Shown here: piece by piece, positions 23,953-34,194 of the stretch
Layout of the letters: each line of letters opens with the position of its first letter
Position numbering within the stretch: position 1 is the stretch's first letter
Source of the DNA: Ryuthela nishihirai
Lineage: Eukaryota > Arthropoda > Arachnida > Araneae > Heptathelidae
Direction: 5' to 3'
DNA: 64,000 bases
Assembly (NCBI GenBank): GCA_038380435.1
Contig: JAWZYU010000011.1
Coordinates: 73,591,501-73,655,500 of the forward strand
Notes under the pieces: model-generated
Told to the model about the DNA's origin: nothing
Database searches by the model: none
The model's input: only the letters and a program-made list of their open reading frames with translations
Translations under genes and position numbers: made by a program

Positions 23953-24906
23953 TGTCGTGCCCACAGAGATTGATCCTGCGGCCGACATGGGGGGCCAAAA
24001 GGTCCTAGGATATGCATTCCGTATGTTGAAAACAAAGACTTGTTTGTCACCAAGTTTCCACGAAATTTTCCCTGACGCCGGCTGCCACAGGTGGCGACCT
24101 TCGCCCCGGGCGTAGAAACTTCTGGACTGGAAGCGCGCTCAACATCAAAGGCCCAGAGAAGGCGTGGCGACTTGTCTCGGCATCCGCGACCAATAGCCAT
24201 TGCCCGAGTCAGCTTTCCGCGCTGACCACCGCTAGAGGTCGCGGCGAAAAATGTGGCAAGGATGAACTGTTAGAAGAAAGTGTGTCTTTTGTTCCTCTCG
24301 GTCTGGTCGAGCAGTCCTCTCCCTCCGTCCTATGAGCGATGCGAGTGCCCGCGAGAAAAGGGCGCGATCCACCTTTGTCTGGCCGAGACTAGGCAGACGA
24401 TATACCAGTTGACGATGCCGGACTCCCCATCTGAGGTCTCTACAGCGGCTACATACGAAACAGGTATGGGTCACCATCATTCGTAAATCTGAGTTTTTCC
24501 TAAGTACTGTTTTCTGCCTGCCACCGTCACCATGCTCCCAAATAGGGACTACGGAACATAACTTTGGAGCTAGTAGCTCGGACTTAACAGTTGGACTTTG
24601 CCAGAGCAAATTCTTGGCTCTCCATTGTAAAGGCTGTCATTGCCTAAACGCTGCATAGAAGAAACTGTACCCCGACGAAGGGCGTAAGTTGTGATAGAGA
24701 ATGTTTAAGTAGTGTTTGTTAATAAATTGAGTGTTATTTGGTAAAGCACGACTCCTCTGCATTTCTATTATTGTAGGTAAAGTTTCTGGGGTTACTATGG
24801 AAAGAGTGTACCCTCGGTAACCAACGCAAATGAAGCACGGCCAGATATTAGGAAAGGAGTCAAAACAATGTTGTATCGCCCTAATACTAAAGGGGGGTCT
24901 ACGACA
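23953..24906 (+). repeat. 5' LTR of the gypsy element
   Basis: 954 bp with TGTCGT...ACGACA ends. Compared by eye with the 3' LTR there are six substitutions and one 2-bp length difference, all in the first 190 bp or so; the remaining 745 bp or so are identical. An AATAAA occurs at about 24720, compatible with a polyadenylation signal. Open frames inside the LTR are identical in both LTRs and are not thought to be genes. Confidence 0.95.
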
Positions 24907-24945
24907 AATTGGTTCCAATGACCAGGATATTCGAACCTGAGGGTT
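24907..24945 (+). promoter_or_regulatory. Probable primer-binding site of the gypsy element
   Basis: Three bases after the LTR comes TGGTTCCAATGACCAGGAT, starting with TGG as expected for pairing with a tRNA CCA end. The complement of the next bases contains GGTTCGAAT, a T-loop-like sequence, so the match to a tRNA may be extended. I cannot name the tRNA. Confidence 0.6.
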
Positions 24946-25638
24946 ATTGCGGCCAGAAATCGAAAAATGAATAATGTTCTGATATGTGTGAAAGAATTTA
25001 ACGATGTTGCTTTTATGACCATGATTCCCTCGAATCTGCGAGTTAGTACTGTTAGAAGGTAGAAAACAGCTGGTGTTCAAAGAAAAAGTTTCAAAATTGA
25101 AAAAAAAACTGCAATTTTATTGTTGAATGCGTAAACTCAAGTAAATTTCAAATAGAATCGATAAGTTGGATGTTCCGTGAAAAGCATATATATATATTAC
25201 ATAATTATTGTGTTAAAACGTGGCAGTGGCAGAATGTTAAGAATATTAAAAATAAGAGTAAATTATTGTGATATGTGGAATGTTATGAAGTGTATATTAG
25301 AAAGTAAAATAGTGTATTTTTAGTGAGGATTGTATATCATGTTTGAGTTAGGAATTTCAGGATCATCTGTTGAAACAAGTTTTATTTTGGAATATAGTGA
25401 AGTAATATGGGATTAAATGTTTTAGTTTATAAGATAATTATAAGATTCTAGCTAGGCCCAGGAGTAGAATGTATGAAGAGAGTTCTAGAAATTCGACTAG
25501 GGACTGCTACACTATTATATTCTAGATAGGAGTGATTTTTGTCTTACCGTTAAGTTGCATTTCTGTGTGCGCCTCCATTGCACTTAGGAGGCACAAAAAC
25601 CCAACATTCAGCACAACACTTGGTACACTATTTGTGTA

Positions 25639-26906
25639 GTGATGGAGAACCGCGGGCTAATGGAGAGTCAGGACGCGAGTGCGCCACCCATCCAGGAGCA
25701 GTCCCCAATGACGGGACCTCTCCTGGCGGGGTTTGTGAATTTAGTAAACCCATATGAAGGAGATAGCAGCCGCACTGCAGCAGCGTTTTTCGAGCAGTTA
25801 GAGGGAGTAGGAAAGATCGCACGATGGCAGCCGAGCGAGATGGCAATCATTGCCCGTTTGAAGTTGGCTCAGTCGGTAGCGCGCCAGGCTCATAATCTGT
25901 AGTTCCCAGGTTCGAGTCCCACCTGGGTCAGCGTTGAGATTTATCTCTGCAAAAATTCCCCGTCCTGGCCATGGTCAGTAGGGGACACCGATGGGCTTGG
26001 AAAGGCCGCCGCCCGTCGGATGGGACGTTAAGCCGTGGTCCCGTGTACGGGAGAGCCATACCCTGTGCACGTTAAAGAACACGCTGGATGGCCTTGACGG
26101 GAGGCTACCATTTGTCTCCCAACAGCTATTCCAGTGGGTCCCCTTCCCCAACCTTCTCTGAGCCATTGTGGTCCATGTGACCTGGCCAATTTAGCCCATG
26201 GTGTGCAAAAAAGTGCCGCTCAGAGATAAAACAACCCAACCCAGCCTGCTCGAAGTTGTGAGGAGCCGTCACGGAATTTGTTAATCAATCCCTGGAATTG
26301 CGGAACGAAGAGGATTTTGGCATTTTCAAAAGAGCAGTGTTGGAAAGGTTTGACAGTGAGGCGCCATTAGCCACCCGCCTGCATGAATTCACAAGCTGTC
26401 AGTAAGCGGCAAACGAGAGTGTCCGGGAGTATGCTGCCCGCATTCGGACCCGGGCCTATCAATTTTTGGGAACAGCAGGAAGGAACATGGACAGCGAGGA
26501 TCAGGGAGTCGGCGATCAGATGCGCCTTGCCCAGTTTTTGGCGGGCATGGTCCCGCGGCTCAAGCGGTTCGTACTGTCCCATGATCCCCGCACTTTTGAG
26601 GAGGCTTTAGCGAAAGCTACACTGGAGGAAAGCAACGAGCGTGCCTCCAGACGAACGCCAGCCATACGAGCACTTGACGAGGAAACCCCTGCTAGAAACA
26701 TGGATTCGAACCCTCTGCCCCAGCTGCAGGATCTGTTGGCAGCCTTTCCGCTGTGCCAGATCCAGGCAGATTTAGTACGTTTGGGAGAGTGCCTCCACCA
26801 GATTGAAGGACAGCATGAGAAATCGTACCAGTCAGCCCCAGCAACGGCAGCACCCCTGGACGGATCACGTGCTTTGCATGATCACGTGCTTGCAGTGGGG
26901 TGGTGA
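25639..26906 (+). pseudogene. gypsy gag-like gene, interrupted by a SINE
   Basis: Starts at ATG 25639, opening with an acidic segment and then the capsid-like phrase NLVNPYEGDSSRTAAAFFEQL. The frame is broken at 25860 by the SINE and resumes at about 26252, interrupted by an in-frame TGA and a TAA before the open stretch from about 26466 to 26904. The region around 26920-26955 holds CFEVGHYAHQC, a nucleocapsid Cys-His knuckle that lacks the usual second Cys and lies in a different frame. Gag would assemble the cytoplasmic particle. It cannot be made whole from this copy. Confidence 0.75.
25860..26258 (+). repeat. SINE-A copy inserted in the gypsy gag
   Basis: About 385 bp. It begins GCTCAGTCGGTAGCGCGCCAGG with a CTCATAA anticodon loop (CAU, Met-like) and a GGTTCGAGTCCC B box. 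The shared SINE-A core and the 3' end GCCGCTCAGAGATAAAACAA follow. Short direct repeat GAAGTTG at 25860-25866 and 26252-26258 fits a target duplication and matches the gag frame break on both sides. The head lacks the first few bases of the family. Confidence 0.85.
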
Positions 26907-26925
26907 GCGGATCACGTGCTTTGAG
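26862..26925 (+). repeat. Local triplication of a GATCACGTGCTT motif in gag
   Basis: GATCACGTGCTT occurs at about 26864, 26880 and 26911, twice followed by TG. The duplication coincides with the place where the gag frame is lost before the Cys-His knuckle. Confidence 0.7.
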
Positions 26926-27098
26926 GTGGGCCATTACGCCCATCAGTGTGCGTCACCCCCGACCATACGCCCATGTGACTCGCGATACCAAACGGGGCAA
27001 AACCGGCAGCAGAATCGAGACCGAGAAACTCCACGGAGGACCCGCTGGACGAGAGATAATGGATTCCCTTTCACCCCCCCTCAGCAAGCTCGAGATCA

Positions 27099-27722
27099 GT
27101 GTGGAGAAGAGTTACAGCTGGCCAACCACCATACGGCTCCTTTAAACTGGAACGGGAGGGAAGCCTCGGATGCACTTCCCAGAGTCCCCTCGAAGCATTA
27201 GCCATCCACATTTCGCCATGTGCCATACTATGCAGTGATGAGAATTCACCCATTGTGTCGGCCCGCATGGAGGACACGGAGGTGTCGGCCCTCATTGATA
27301 CCGGCGCCACTGTGTCCGTCATGGATAGCCGGTGTTTTCAGCGCTTGAGAAGCTGAAGCCTGCACAAAACGGTCCTGCTCCAACATAATTTGAAAACCGT
27401 AGATGGCCACCCCCTTCCAGTGATAGGCAGATACATGGTGACCCTCACCTTCGACGAAATCAGTTTTGAGCACCCAATAGTAGCCCTTGACATTGAAACT
27501 CCACAGTATGACATGATAATGGGACACGATGTCCTGAAAAAGCACCGATTCGTTATAGATTGTCATTCGGGTATGCTGCGAAGAATAGAAGACAGGAAAT
27601 CGAACCATGGGAGCACCCTCCTCACACTGCCCAGGAACAACCCTCAACCTCCTCCCCTACAGCCATGTACATTGGACGCATGGTGCAGAAGCTCTGCATC
27701 CCTCCCCGAGCCGAGTGCATAG
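27099..27722 (+). pseudogene. gypsy aspartic protease region
   Basis: ALIDTGATVSVM at about 27288-27323 contains the retropepsin DTGA catalytic triad. A TGA at 27354 interrupts the frame, and the same phase reopens with a segment ending in DMIMGHDVLKKHRFVIDC (27507-27563), the flap and ILG-like alpha-helical part. The protease would cut Gag and Pol polyproteins. A frameshift near 27560-27650 leads into the RT frame. Confidence 0.8.
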
Positions 27723-27976
27723 CCCTTGTCGAATGCTCTGCCCCCCAGCTCCGAGGCTGCATGATCTTGGCTCAGTCAGATGAGCGGCTGAAAACCGGTT
27801 CCCTGCGCGTGGCTCGCTCGGTGAACTGCATGGACGGTAGCGGCCGACTCAACATCCGGGCGCACCAATACCTCCTCGGCCCCCATCTGGCTAAATAAAA
27901 GCATGCGCATCGCCACGTTGGAAGCTCTCGACGGCGAACAAATAGAGCCCCCTAGCGTTCCTGGAAGAGAAGAAAA

Positions 27977-28973
27977 TTGCCCCTGTCCCTGGAGGATTTC
28001 CAGTTGGACCATCTTGAGCCCCGAGAGAAGAGTAAACTGGGGAAATTATTGATGAGAAATAGGGACGTTTTTGCTAGAGATGTCAGCGAATTGACCGGCA
28101 CAGACGCCGTGTACCACGAAATCCACCTCACCGACGACCGCCCCGTGAGGCAGTTTGCATACAGGGTGCCATTCGCGCTGCAGGGCGAATTGGACCGACA
28201 AGGTGGACGAGCTATTAGAGCAAGGGATAATAAGAGAAAGTGCCGCTCCTTTTGCGTCACCCATCGTTTTAGTGAAGAAGAAAGACTCTACCTACAGATT
28301 CTGCGTCGACTACAGGGCACTAAATGCGAAAACAGTCCCAGATTCGTACCCTCTCCCCCTCATCAACGAAATTATTGATCAACTGGCTCATGGCAAATAC
28401 TTCAGCTCGCTGGATATGATGTCTGGGTACTGGCAGGTTCCAGTTCACCAACGTGACGTGGAGAAAACTGCGTTCATCAGCAGGAAAGTTTTATTCGAGT
28501 TTAATTACTTACCATTTAGACTGAAGAACAGTCCCGTTACTTTCCAGCATTTACTGAACCACGTGCTGATGGGAATGCGACAAGAGCAAGTTCTCGTATA
28601 CCTCGACGACATAATGGTGGCCTCCCAGACCTTTGAGCAACACGCTGAAGGCTTACAAAAGGTATTTGACCGCCTGAGGGCCTACAATTTAAAGCTAAAA
28701 CCAGCGAAGTGCCAATTCATGAAGGAATCCCTCACTTACCTGGGACATTTGATTTCCACAGAAGGGGTCCAGCCGGACCCGCAGAACGTCCAAGCCATTG
28801 AAGAATTCCCCCGCCCCCGTAGTGTCCGGAACGTTCGAGCCTTCCTAGGCCTAATCGGCTACTACCGGCGTCTTATCGATCGCTACGCCGATCTTACGGC
28901 CCCCTTGGTTCATTTACTGAAGGACACCCTTTTAGATGGTCTCCAGAAGCAGAGGAAGCATTCGAAGTATTGA
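27977..28973 (+). pseudogene. gypsy reverse transcriptase
   Basis: The N-terminal RT part (27977-28200) and the main part (28155-28973) lie in different frames and are joined by a shift near 28200. Visible motifs: GIIRESAAPFASPIVLVKKK, FCVDYRALN, FSSLDMMSGYWQV (motif A Asp), LVYLDDIMV at about 28593-28619 (YLDD catalytic box), LTYLGHLIS and VRAFLGLIGYYRRLI. These are classic Ty3/gypsy RT features. The frame ends at 28973 because of a shift in the T run near 28930, after which the RNase H frame takes over. Confidence 0.9.
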
Positions 28974-29479
28974 AGAGGAAATTAATGAAAGAGCCCCTTC
29001 TCCTCTACCCTGACTTTGGACGGAAATTTTTCCTGTCGACCGATGCGTCGGATATTGTGGTAGCCAGTGCACTCGAGCAGGAGATGGACGCCGGGTTCCG
29101 TCATCCAGTAACATACGCCAGTCGGAAACTGAAGTCCCCGGAAACACGCTACTCAACGATTGAGAAGGAGGCCCTTGCAATCCGTTTTGCCATTACCCAT
29201 TTCAAGCAATACCTGTATGGGCGGCGATTTACGGTTGTGTCCGACCATTCCCCCCTCACATATTTGCTGAAGCTCGAGGACCCCTCCAGTAGGCTGGCCA
29301 AGTGGAATCTAACGTTACAGGACTACGATTTTGATATCATTTATCGGCCTGGGAAACACAATGTCCCCACCGATACTCTGTCCCATCATACAGGCAGTCG
29401 AGAGAGAGACCCCTTCCCAGAGCCCCCTTGGCGATTTAGCCCATCTAAGAGACCTACAGCTGGAGGATCCCACTTTTAG
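28970..29479 (+). pseudogene. gypsy RNase H
   Basis: The reading frame after the RT shift shows LYPDFGRKFFLSTDASD (first catalytic Asp), YSTIEKEALAI (catalytic Glu), FTVVSDHSPLTYLL (second Asp) and the DYDFDIIYRPGKHN tail. This is the Ty3/gypsy RNase H order. It degrades the RNA strand during reverse transcription. The frame is lost again near 29395, where the integrase frame begins. The usual D-ALSR end reads DTLSHH. Confidence 0.9.
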
Positions 29480-30410
29480 AAACACCATCGAAATGTTAGA
29501 GAATAGGATCCCTGACTCACCCGCCAGTGCCGCCGAACCGTTTTACTTGAAAGAAGGGATATTATACCACCTGGCCCCCCCGGCTAGCCATAGCCCCCAC
29601 ATGGAAGCAACGGAGCAACTATTGATCCCCATCAGTCTTCGAGGACAGATATTAGAATTATGCCAAGACAACCCATGCTCAGGCCACCTGGGAGAATACA
29701 AAACCTTGCAAAGAGTAAGGTCTGAGTACTACTGGCCCAGCATGTATGCCGATGTTCGAAATTACGTCCAGACCTGCACATCTTGGCTGCAACGTAGAGG
29801 CTACCAAGAGAAAAAGAAGGGAAACCTGGTTCGAGCCCCATTCACAAGCTGTCCCTTTCAGCGTATAGGCATGGATATTTTAGGCCCTCTCCCCCTCACT
29901 CAGTGAGGAAATAAGTACGTCTTAGTCATTATGGACTATTTTACCAAATCGCCAGAGGTCTATGCGCTGGCCGATCAGTCAGCAGAGTCAATTGCTAGAG
30001 CGTTTGTAGATTTTATTCCCAAACATGGAATTCCCGCTACTGTCATCAGTGATAATGGGCGCAACTTTACCGGTTGCGTGATGACCGAGGTATTTAACCG
30101 ATTAGGCATTACTAAACAAAACACTAGTTTCTACCACCCAAGCTCTAACGGCCTTGTGGAGAAATTCAACCAGTCCACAGCATCCATTTTATCTCATCTG
30201 GTGGCCGACAAAAATGATGTGTGGGACGAGCATCTGCCATTTGTTTTGATGGCCTATCGGAGCGCCACCCACAGTTCCACCCATGAGACCCCCTATTTTT
30301 TACTTTATGGCCGAGACGTTGCCCTGCCTTACCAGTTGTGGCAGACGAAAGAGCCCCCGACCTACGCCAACACTGAGCTATGGCGAACAGTTAGCCAACA
30401 AGTTGAATGA
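29390..30410 (+). pseudogene. gypsy integrase
   Basis: The zinc-binding N-terminus (about 29670-29800) keeps GHLGEYKT and YYWPSMYADV, but the final CxxC reads CTSW, so one zinc ligand is lost. An in-frame TGA (29904-29906) splits it from the catalytic core at 29931-30410. The core shows MDYFTKSPEVYAL (first Asp), ISDNGRNFTG (second Asp) and NGLVEKFNQS (Glu), the DD35E set. The frame stops at 30410 by a shift and the C-terminal part continues in another phase. Confidence 0.9.
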
Positions 30411-31321
30411 AGCATATGAGCTGGTAAAGGCGAATCTTGAAGCAGTAGCTACGAGTCAGGAGGAGCAGAGAAGGAAAGTGGCCGTGGATAAAGGTATTCG
30501 GCCCGGCGACCTAATGTTTTTGTATAGCTCATGGGTCCCTCGGCGGAATACCAGGAAGTTATCGAAAATGTCCACCGGACCATGGCGAGTGCTGCAGCGC
30601 CTCACCGAAGTGAACTATAAAATCGCCTTGGTCACCAACCCTCACAAAGTGGAGACAGTGCACGTTGATCGGCTCACAAAACTGCTGAAACGCCGCCCGT
30701 ATCTCATAGGTGAGCCTCCCGTCCCAGAAGACCCCACGCCTAAACCCCTGACACCCCTATCACGCCCCATCGTTGAGCCTGAATCAGAAGACGACGACTG
30801 GGAACCGAACCCCCGAGTCACACGGGATCACGTTGCAGGCCGTCCGGCGCCCTGCCACGGCAAACTCACAGCCACACGCTACAGCAGCCAGTCCGCCACA
30901 CCGGTACGAACTACGACCACGTGGACAAGACGGAAGAGTCGCGCCATCTCCAGCCACTGCTGCTGACACACCCTCGCAAACCGTGGCTTGCTCTGACGTC
31001 AGCAAACCCGGTGGATCAGCACCCCTTCATCCATTGCCTCAGCGGCCGCCCCGAAGCAGACGCTTGAAACGACGAGATGCTGGGACACATGACGAACCTG
31101 AAGAAGGGAGCTCCACGACATGGGCTAATGTCGTTGCGAAGGGATGCCTTCACGATGCATCGCCCCAGGGCAGCAGAAATCTCCCCCTGGTCCGTCAGTA
31201 CACTAGTGCACTCCCCCCGGCTATCAAGCGCAACGGAGCAGTGAAGTCTGAACAGAAGAACGCTCGCGCGAGAATTTCTCCCATGCGCGGTGGCAGAGCC
31301 GGTCGCACGCGGGACTGGTGA
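30283..31321 (+). pseudogene. gypsy integrase C-terminus and Pol tail
   Basis: In the phase after the shift, GDLMFLYSSWVPRR and LSKMSTGPWRVLQRL...VHVDRLTKLL (about 30505-30695) form a GPY/F-like module. A Pro/Arg-rich tail continues in a third phase and contains RYELRPRG near 30910-30935, resembling the YNLRPR motif at the end of many arthropod gypsy Pol proteins. From there to 31321 the frame is basic and Ser/Pro rich with no envelope features. Confidence 0.7.
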
Positions 31322-31589
31322 CGTTTTGGGAAGACTCAGGTGAGGCTGCAGTTCTGCACGCCCCCCCATGAGTCGGAGAAGGAAGCACGCCGGAGAGATG
31401 ACGTCATGTCATGGTGCTCGTCTTATCTCCCCGGGAAATGAACTGTGAGAGCAACGACACAGCCGGCGTTTCACAAACCTTCCCCCCCCACACACTCGCG
31501 CTACTATCGATCAATTGGCCGGAAGGAACAAAGAGTTATTGGAAATATTGTAGACCTGTTGCGAAGCCCTCAACTTGAGTAGTAGAGAT
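31322..31589 (+). other. gypsy 3' non-coding region
   Basis: GC-rich sequence between the Pol tail and the tandem array. No gene seen. Confidence 0.5.
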
Positions 31590-32325
31590 TTGAGAAGTTT
31601 TTTTTTTTGATTGTCAATGTAGAGTGAATTCTTTGAGAAGTGATTTTTTTTAGATTATCATTGTAGAATGACTTAATAAAATGAGGTTGTCACTATTGTA
31701 TGAGTTTACTGAGAAGTGATTGTTAGATTATCATTGTAAAATGACTTAGTAAAGTGATGTTGTCATTGTTGAGTGAATTCTTTGAGAAGTGATTTTTAGA
31801 TTATCATTGTAAAATGACATAGTAAAATGAAGTTGTCATTATTGAATGAATTTACTGAGAAGTGGATTTTAGATTATCATTGTAGAATGACTTAGTAAAG
31901 TGATGTTGCCATTGTAGAGTGAATTCATTGAGAAGTAAATTTTAGATTATCATTGTAGAATGACTTAATAAAATGAGGTTGTCATTATTGAATGAGTTTA
32001 CTGAGAAGTGAATTTTAGATTATCATTATCAAATGACTTAACAAAATGAGGTTGTCATTGTTGAGTGAATTCTTTGACAAGTGATTTTTAGATTATCATT
32101 GTAAAATGACAGTAAAATGAGGTTGTCATTATTGAATGAGTTTGCTGAGAAGTGAATTTCAGATTATCGTTGTAGAATGACTTAGTAAAATGAGGTTGTC
32201 ATTATTGAGTGAGTTTACTGAGAAGTGATTTTTAGATCATCATTGTAAAATGACTTAGTAAAATGATGTTGCCATTGTAGAGTGAATTCATTGAGAAGGG
32301 ATTTTTAGAATTGTCAATGAGAGAT
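31590..32325 (+). repeat. Tandem array of about 73-bp units inside the gypsy 3' region
   Basis: About ten imperfect units. Each carries ATTATCATTGTA.AATGAC, TAGTAAAATGA.GTTGTCATT and TGA.TTTACTGAGAAGTGATTTTTAGA. The ATTATCATTGTA landmark recurs near 31655, 31727, 31800, 31874, 31947, 32022, 32093, 32165 and 32236. Alternating versions (GAGTGAATTCTTTGAG versus GAATGAGTTTACTGAG) suggest a higher-order two-unit repeat of about 146 bp. Confidence 0.85.
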
Positions 32326-33100
32326 GAATCAACGGCAGGAGATTATTTAAAGCATTGTGACACAAGGTTGTCTTGTGAATTTTCAGGTTATCTAGATGAG
32401 TTAATTGAAGGATTACCTGTCTTGAGTTATTGACAAAGAGTAGAGATAGGATTAATTGTGGGAAAAGAATTAGTTCAAACTAGTGTCTTATGAATTATTG
32501 GAACTTGTAGAAAGGAGTTAATTGCGGAATATGTCGTTCTGAGTATTGGCAAAATTGCCAGGACTGAATTAATTGAGAAAAAAAAACTTAACTTTTGAAT
32601 TATTGTTATGTAAAACTCCTATGTTTTACATGAGTAAGAAAGAATAACTGCAATATATGTATCAACTGTGAAAGTAATATGTAGATATTGGTACTGGGTC
32701 CTAATGGCCCCAGAGATAGAATTTGAGTGAATCATTAAGTCACGTGGCGGTAGGCACGGAGACAGACTGTGTGCTTGTGAATTAAGTACATGTGGAAAAC
32801 CAGATTTGTGACCCTTTTCCCTTTCCGTTTCATGTGCCGTGGAGCCTCCTGCAAACCGACGCCCACTAGAGTGGTCCAGGCGGACCCGAACCGTGACCCT
32901 TTGGACTTTTAGTACACCTGTTGCTACACCATGTGACACCGGAACTCGTCGAGGAAAAAGAAAAAAATTTCCAGAACTGTTGCCGTGTGACCTAGGAGAT
33001 CGCCTTCTCTTACATCAGATGGATGCATCGTTATCTACGGACAGTCAGAGACCTTTTCCATGCCCCGCCTATTTCCCCTCTCCCTAAAGGGGGATAGGTG
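32326..33100 (+). other. gypsy 3' leader to the LTR, with polypurine tract
   Basis: No gene is supported; an 82-codon frame at 32839 is not recognisable. The last bases before the LTR, AAAGGGGGATAGGTG (33086-33100), are nearly all purine and are the likely polypurine primer for plus-strand synthesis. Confidence 0.55.
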
Positions 33101-34056
33101 TGTCGTGCCCACAGAGATTGATCCTGCGGACACGACTTGGGGGGCCAAAAGGTCCTAGGATATGCATTCCGTATGTTGAAAACAAAGACTTGTTTGTCAC
33201 CAAGTTTCCACGAAATTTTCCCTGACGCCTGTTGCCACAGGTGGCGACCTTCGACCCGGGCGTAGAAACTTTTGGACTGGAAGCGCGCTCAACATCAAAG
33301 GCCCAGAGAAGGCGTGGCGACTTGTCTCGGCATCCGCGACCAATAGCCATTGCCCGAGTCAGCTTTCCGCGCTGACCACCGCTAGAGGTCGCGGCGAAAA
33401 ATGTGGCAAGGATGAACTGTTAGAAGAAAGTGTGTCTTTTGTTCCTCTCGGTCTGGTCGAGCAGTCCTCTCCCTCCGTCCTATGAGCGATGCGAGTGCCC
33501 GCGAGAAAAGGGCGCGATCCACCTTTGTCTGGCCGAGACTAGGCAGACGATATACCAGTTGACGATGCCGGACTCCCCATCTGAGGTCTCTACAGCGGCT
33601 ACATACGAAACAGGTATGGGTCACCATCATTCGTAAATCTGAGTTTTTCCTAAGTACTGTTTTCTGCCTGCCACCGTCACCATGCTCCCAAATAGGGACT
33701 ACGGAACATAACTTTGGAGCTAGTAGCTCGGACTTAACAGTTGGACTTTGCCAGAGCAAATTCTTGGCTCTCCATTGTAAAGGCTGTCATTGCCTAAACG
33801 CTGCATAGAAGAAACTGTACCCCGACGAAGGGCGTAAGTTGTGATAGAGAATGTTTAAGTAGTGTTTGTTAATAAATTGAGTGTTATTTGGTAAAGCACG
33901 ACTCCTCTGCATTTCTATTATTGTAGGTAAAGTTTCTGGGGTTACTATGGAAAGAGTGTACCCTCGGTAACCAACGCAAATGAAGCACGGCCAGATATTA
34001 GGAAAGGAGTCAAAACAATGTTGTATCGCCCTAATACTAAAGGGGGGTCTACGACA
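33101..34056 (+). repeat. 3' LTR of the gypsy element
   Basis: 956 bp, TGTCGT...ACGACA, near-identical to the 5' LTR. It has GACACGACTTGGGG where the 5' LTR has GCCGACATGGGG, giving the 2-bp length difference. Confidence 0.95.
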
Positions 34057-34190
34057 CTATTCTCAGATATTGGATATTGCTTATAACGAGCCTTGCTGGC
34101 TTTCTGCAGATAGACACTCGAATAGCATGGGCTAGAGGTGTGAGTGACTGGCAAGGGTTATCAAATAAGGTTAAAAATCATGAACTTTCA
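34057..34190 (+). pseudogene. hAT-related TTF-domain gene, 3' continuation
   Basis: Directly after the gypsy element, with CTAT duplicated, the frame carries on from the WLGY end at 23948 as YSQILDIAYNEPCWLSADR. A later phase then reads SDWQGLSNKVKNHELS. These fit the rest of a TTF domain (YS....D..YC..CWLFADR) and the following dW..l..k...H segment of ZMYM1-like hAT proteins. A TAG lies between them. Similarity ends where the 230-bp satellite begins, so the rest of the gene is missing. Confidence 0.55.
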
Positions 34191-34194
34191 TATT

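Larger units (their letters stand above)
23949..34060 (+). mobile_element. Ty3/gypsy LTR retrotransposon, 10.1 kb, with 4-bp target duplication
   Basis: Complete-ended element from 23953 to 34056, flanked by the direct repeat CTAT (23949-23952 and 34057-34060). The LTRs are 954 and 956 bp, begin TGTCGT and end ACGACA. Internal order is gag, protease, RT, RNase H, integrase and a GPY/F-like tail, as in Ty3/gypsy (Metaviridae). The coding part is broken by at least five frameshifts and several stops, and a SINE lies in gag. The element is visibly richer in G+C than its surroundings. No envelope-like gene is recognised. It is defective, yet its LTRs are about 99% identical. Confidence 0.95.

Noticed and set aside
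24232..24609. 125-codon minus-strand frame present identically in both LTRs (also 33382-33759)
   Set aside because: It is identical because the LTRs are identical. It has no recognisable domain and runs against the element's transcription.
30773..31321. Envelope-like gene in the gypsy element
   Set aside because: The frame is basic and Pro/Ser rich with no signal peptide, membrane span or fusion motif. It fits a Pol tail instead.
31590..32325. CRISPR-like array
   Set aside because: The repeats are contiguous 73-bp units with no unique spacers, and they lie inside a eukaryotic LTR element.
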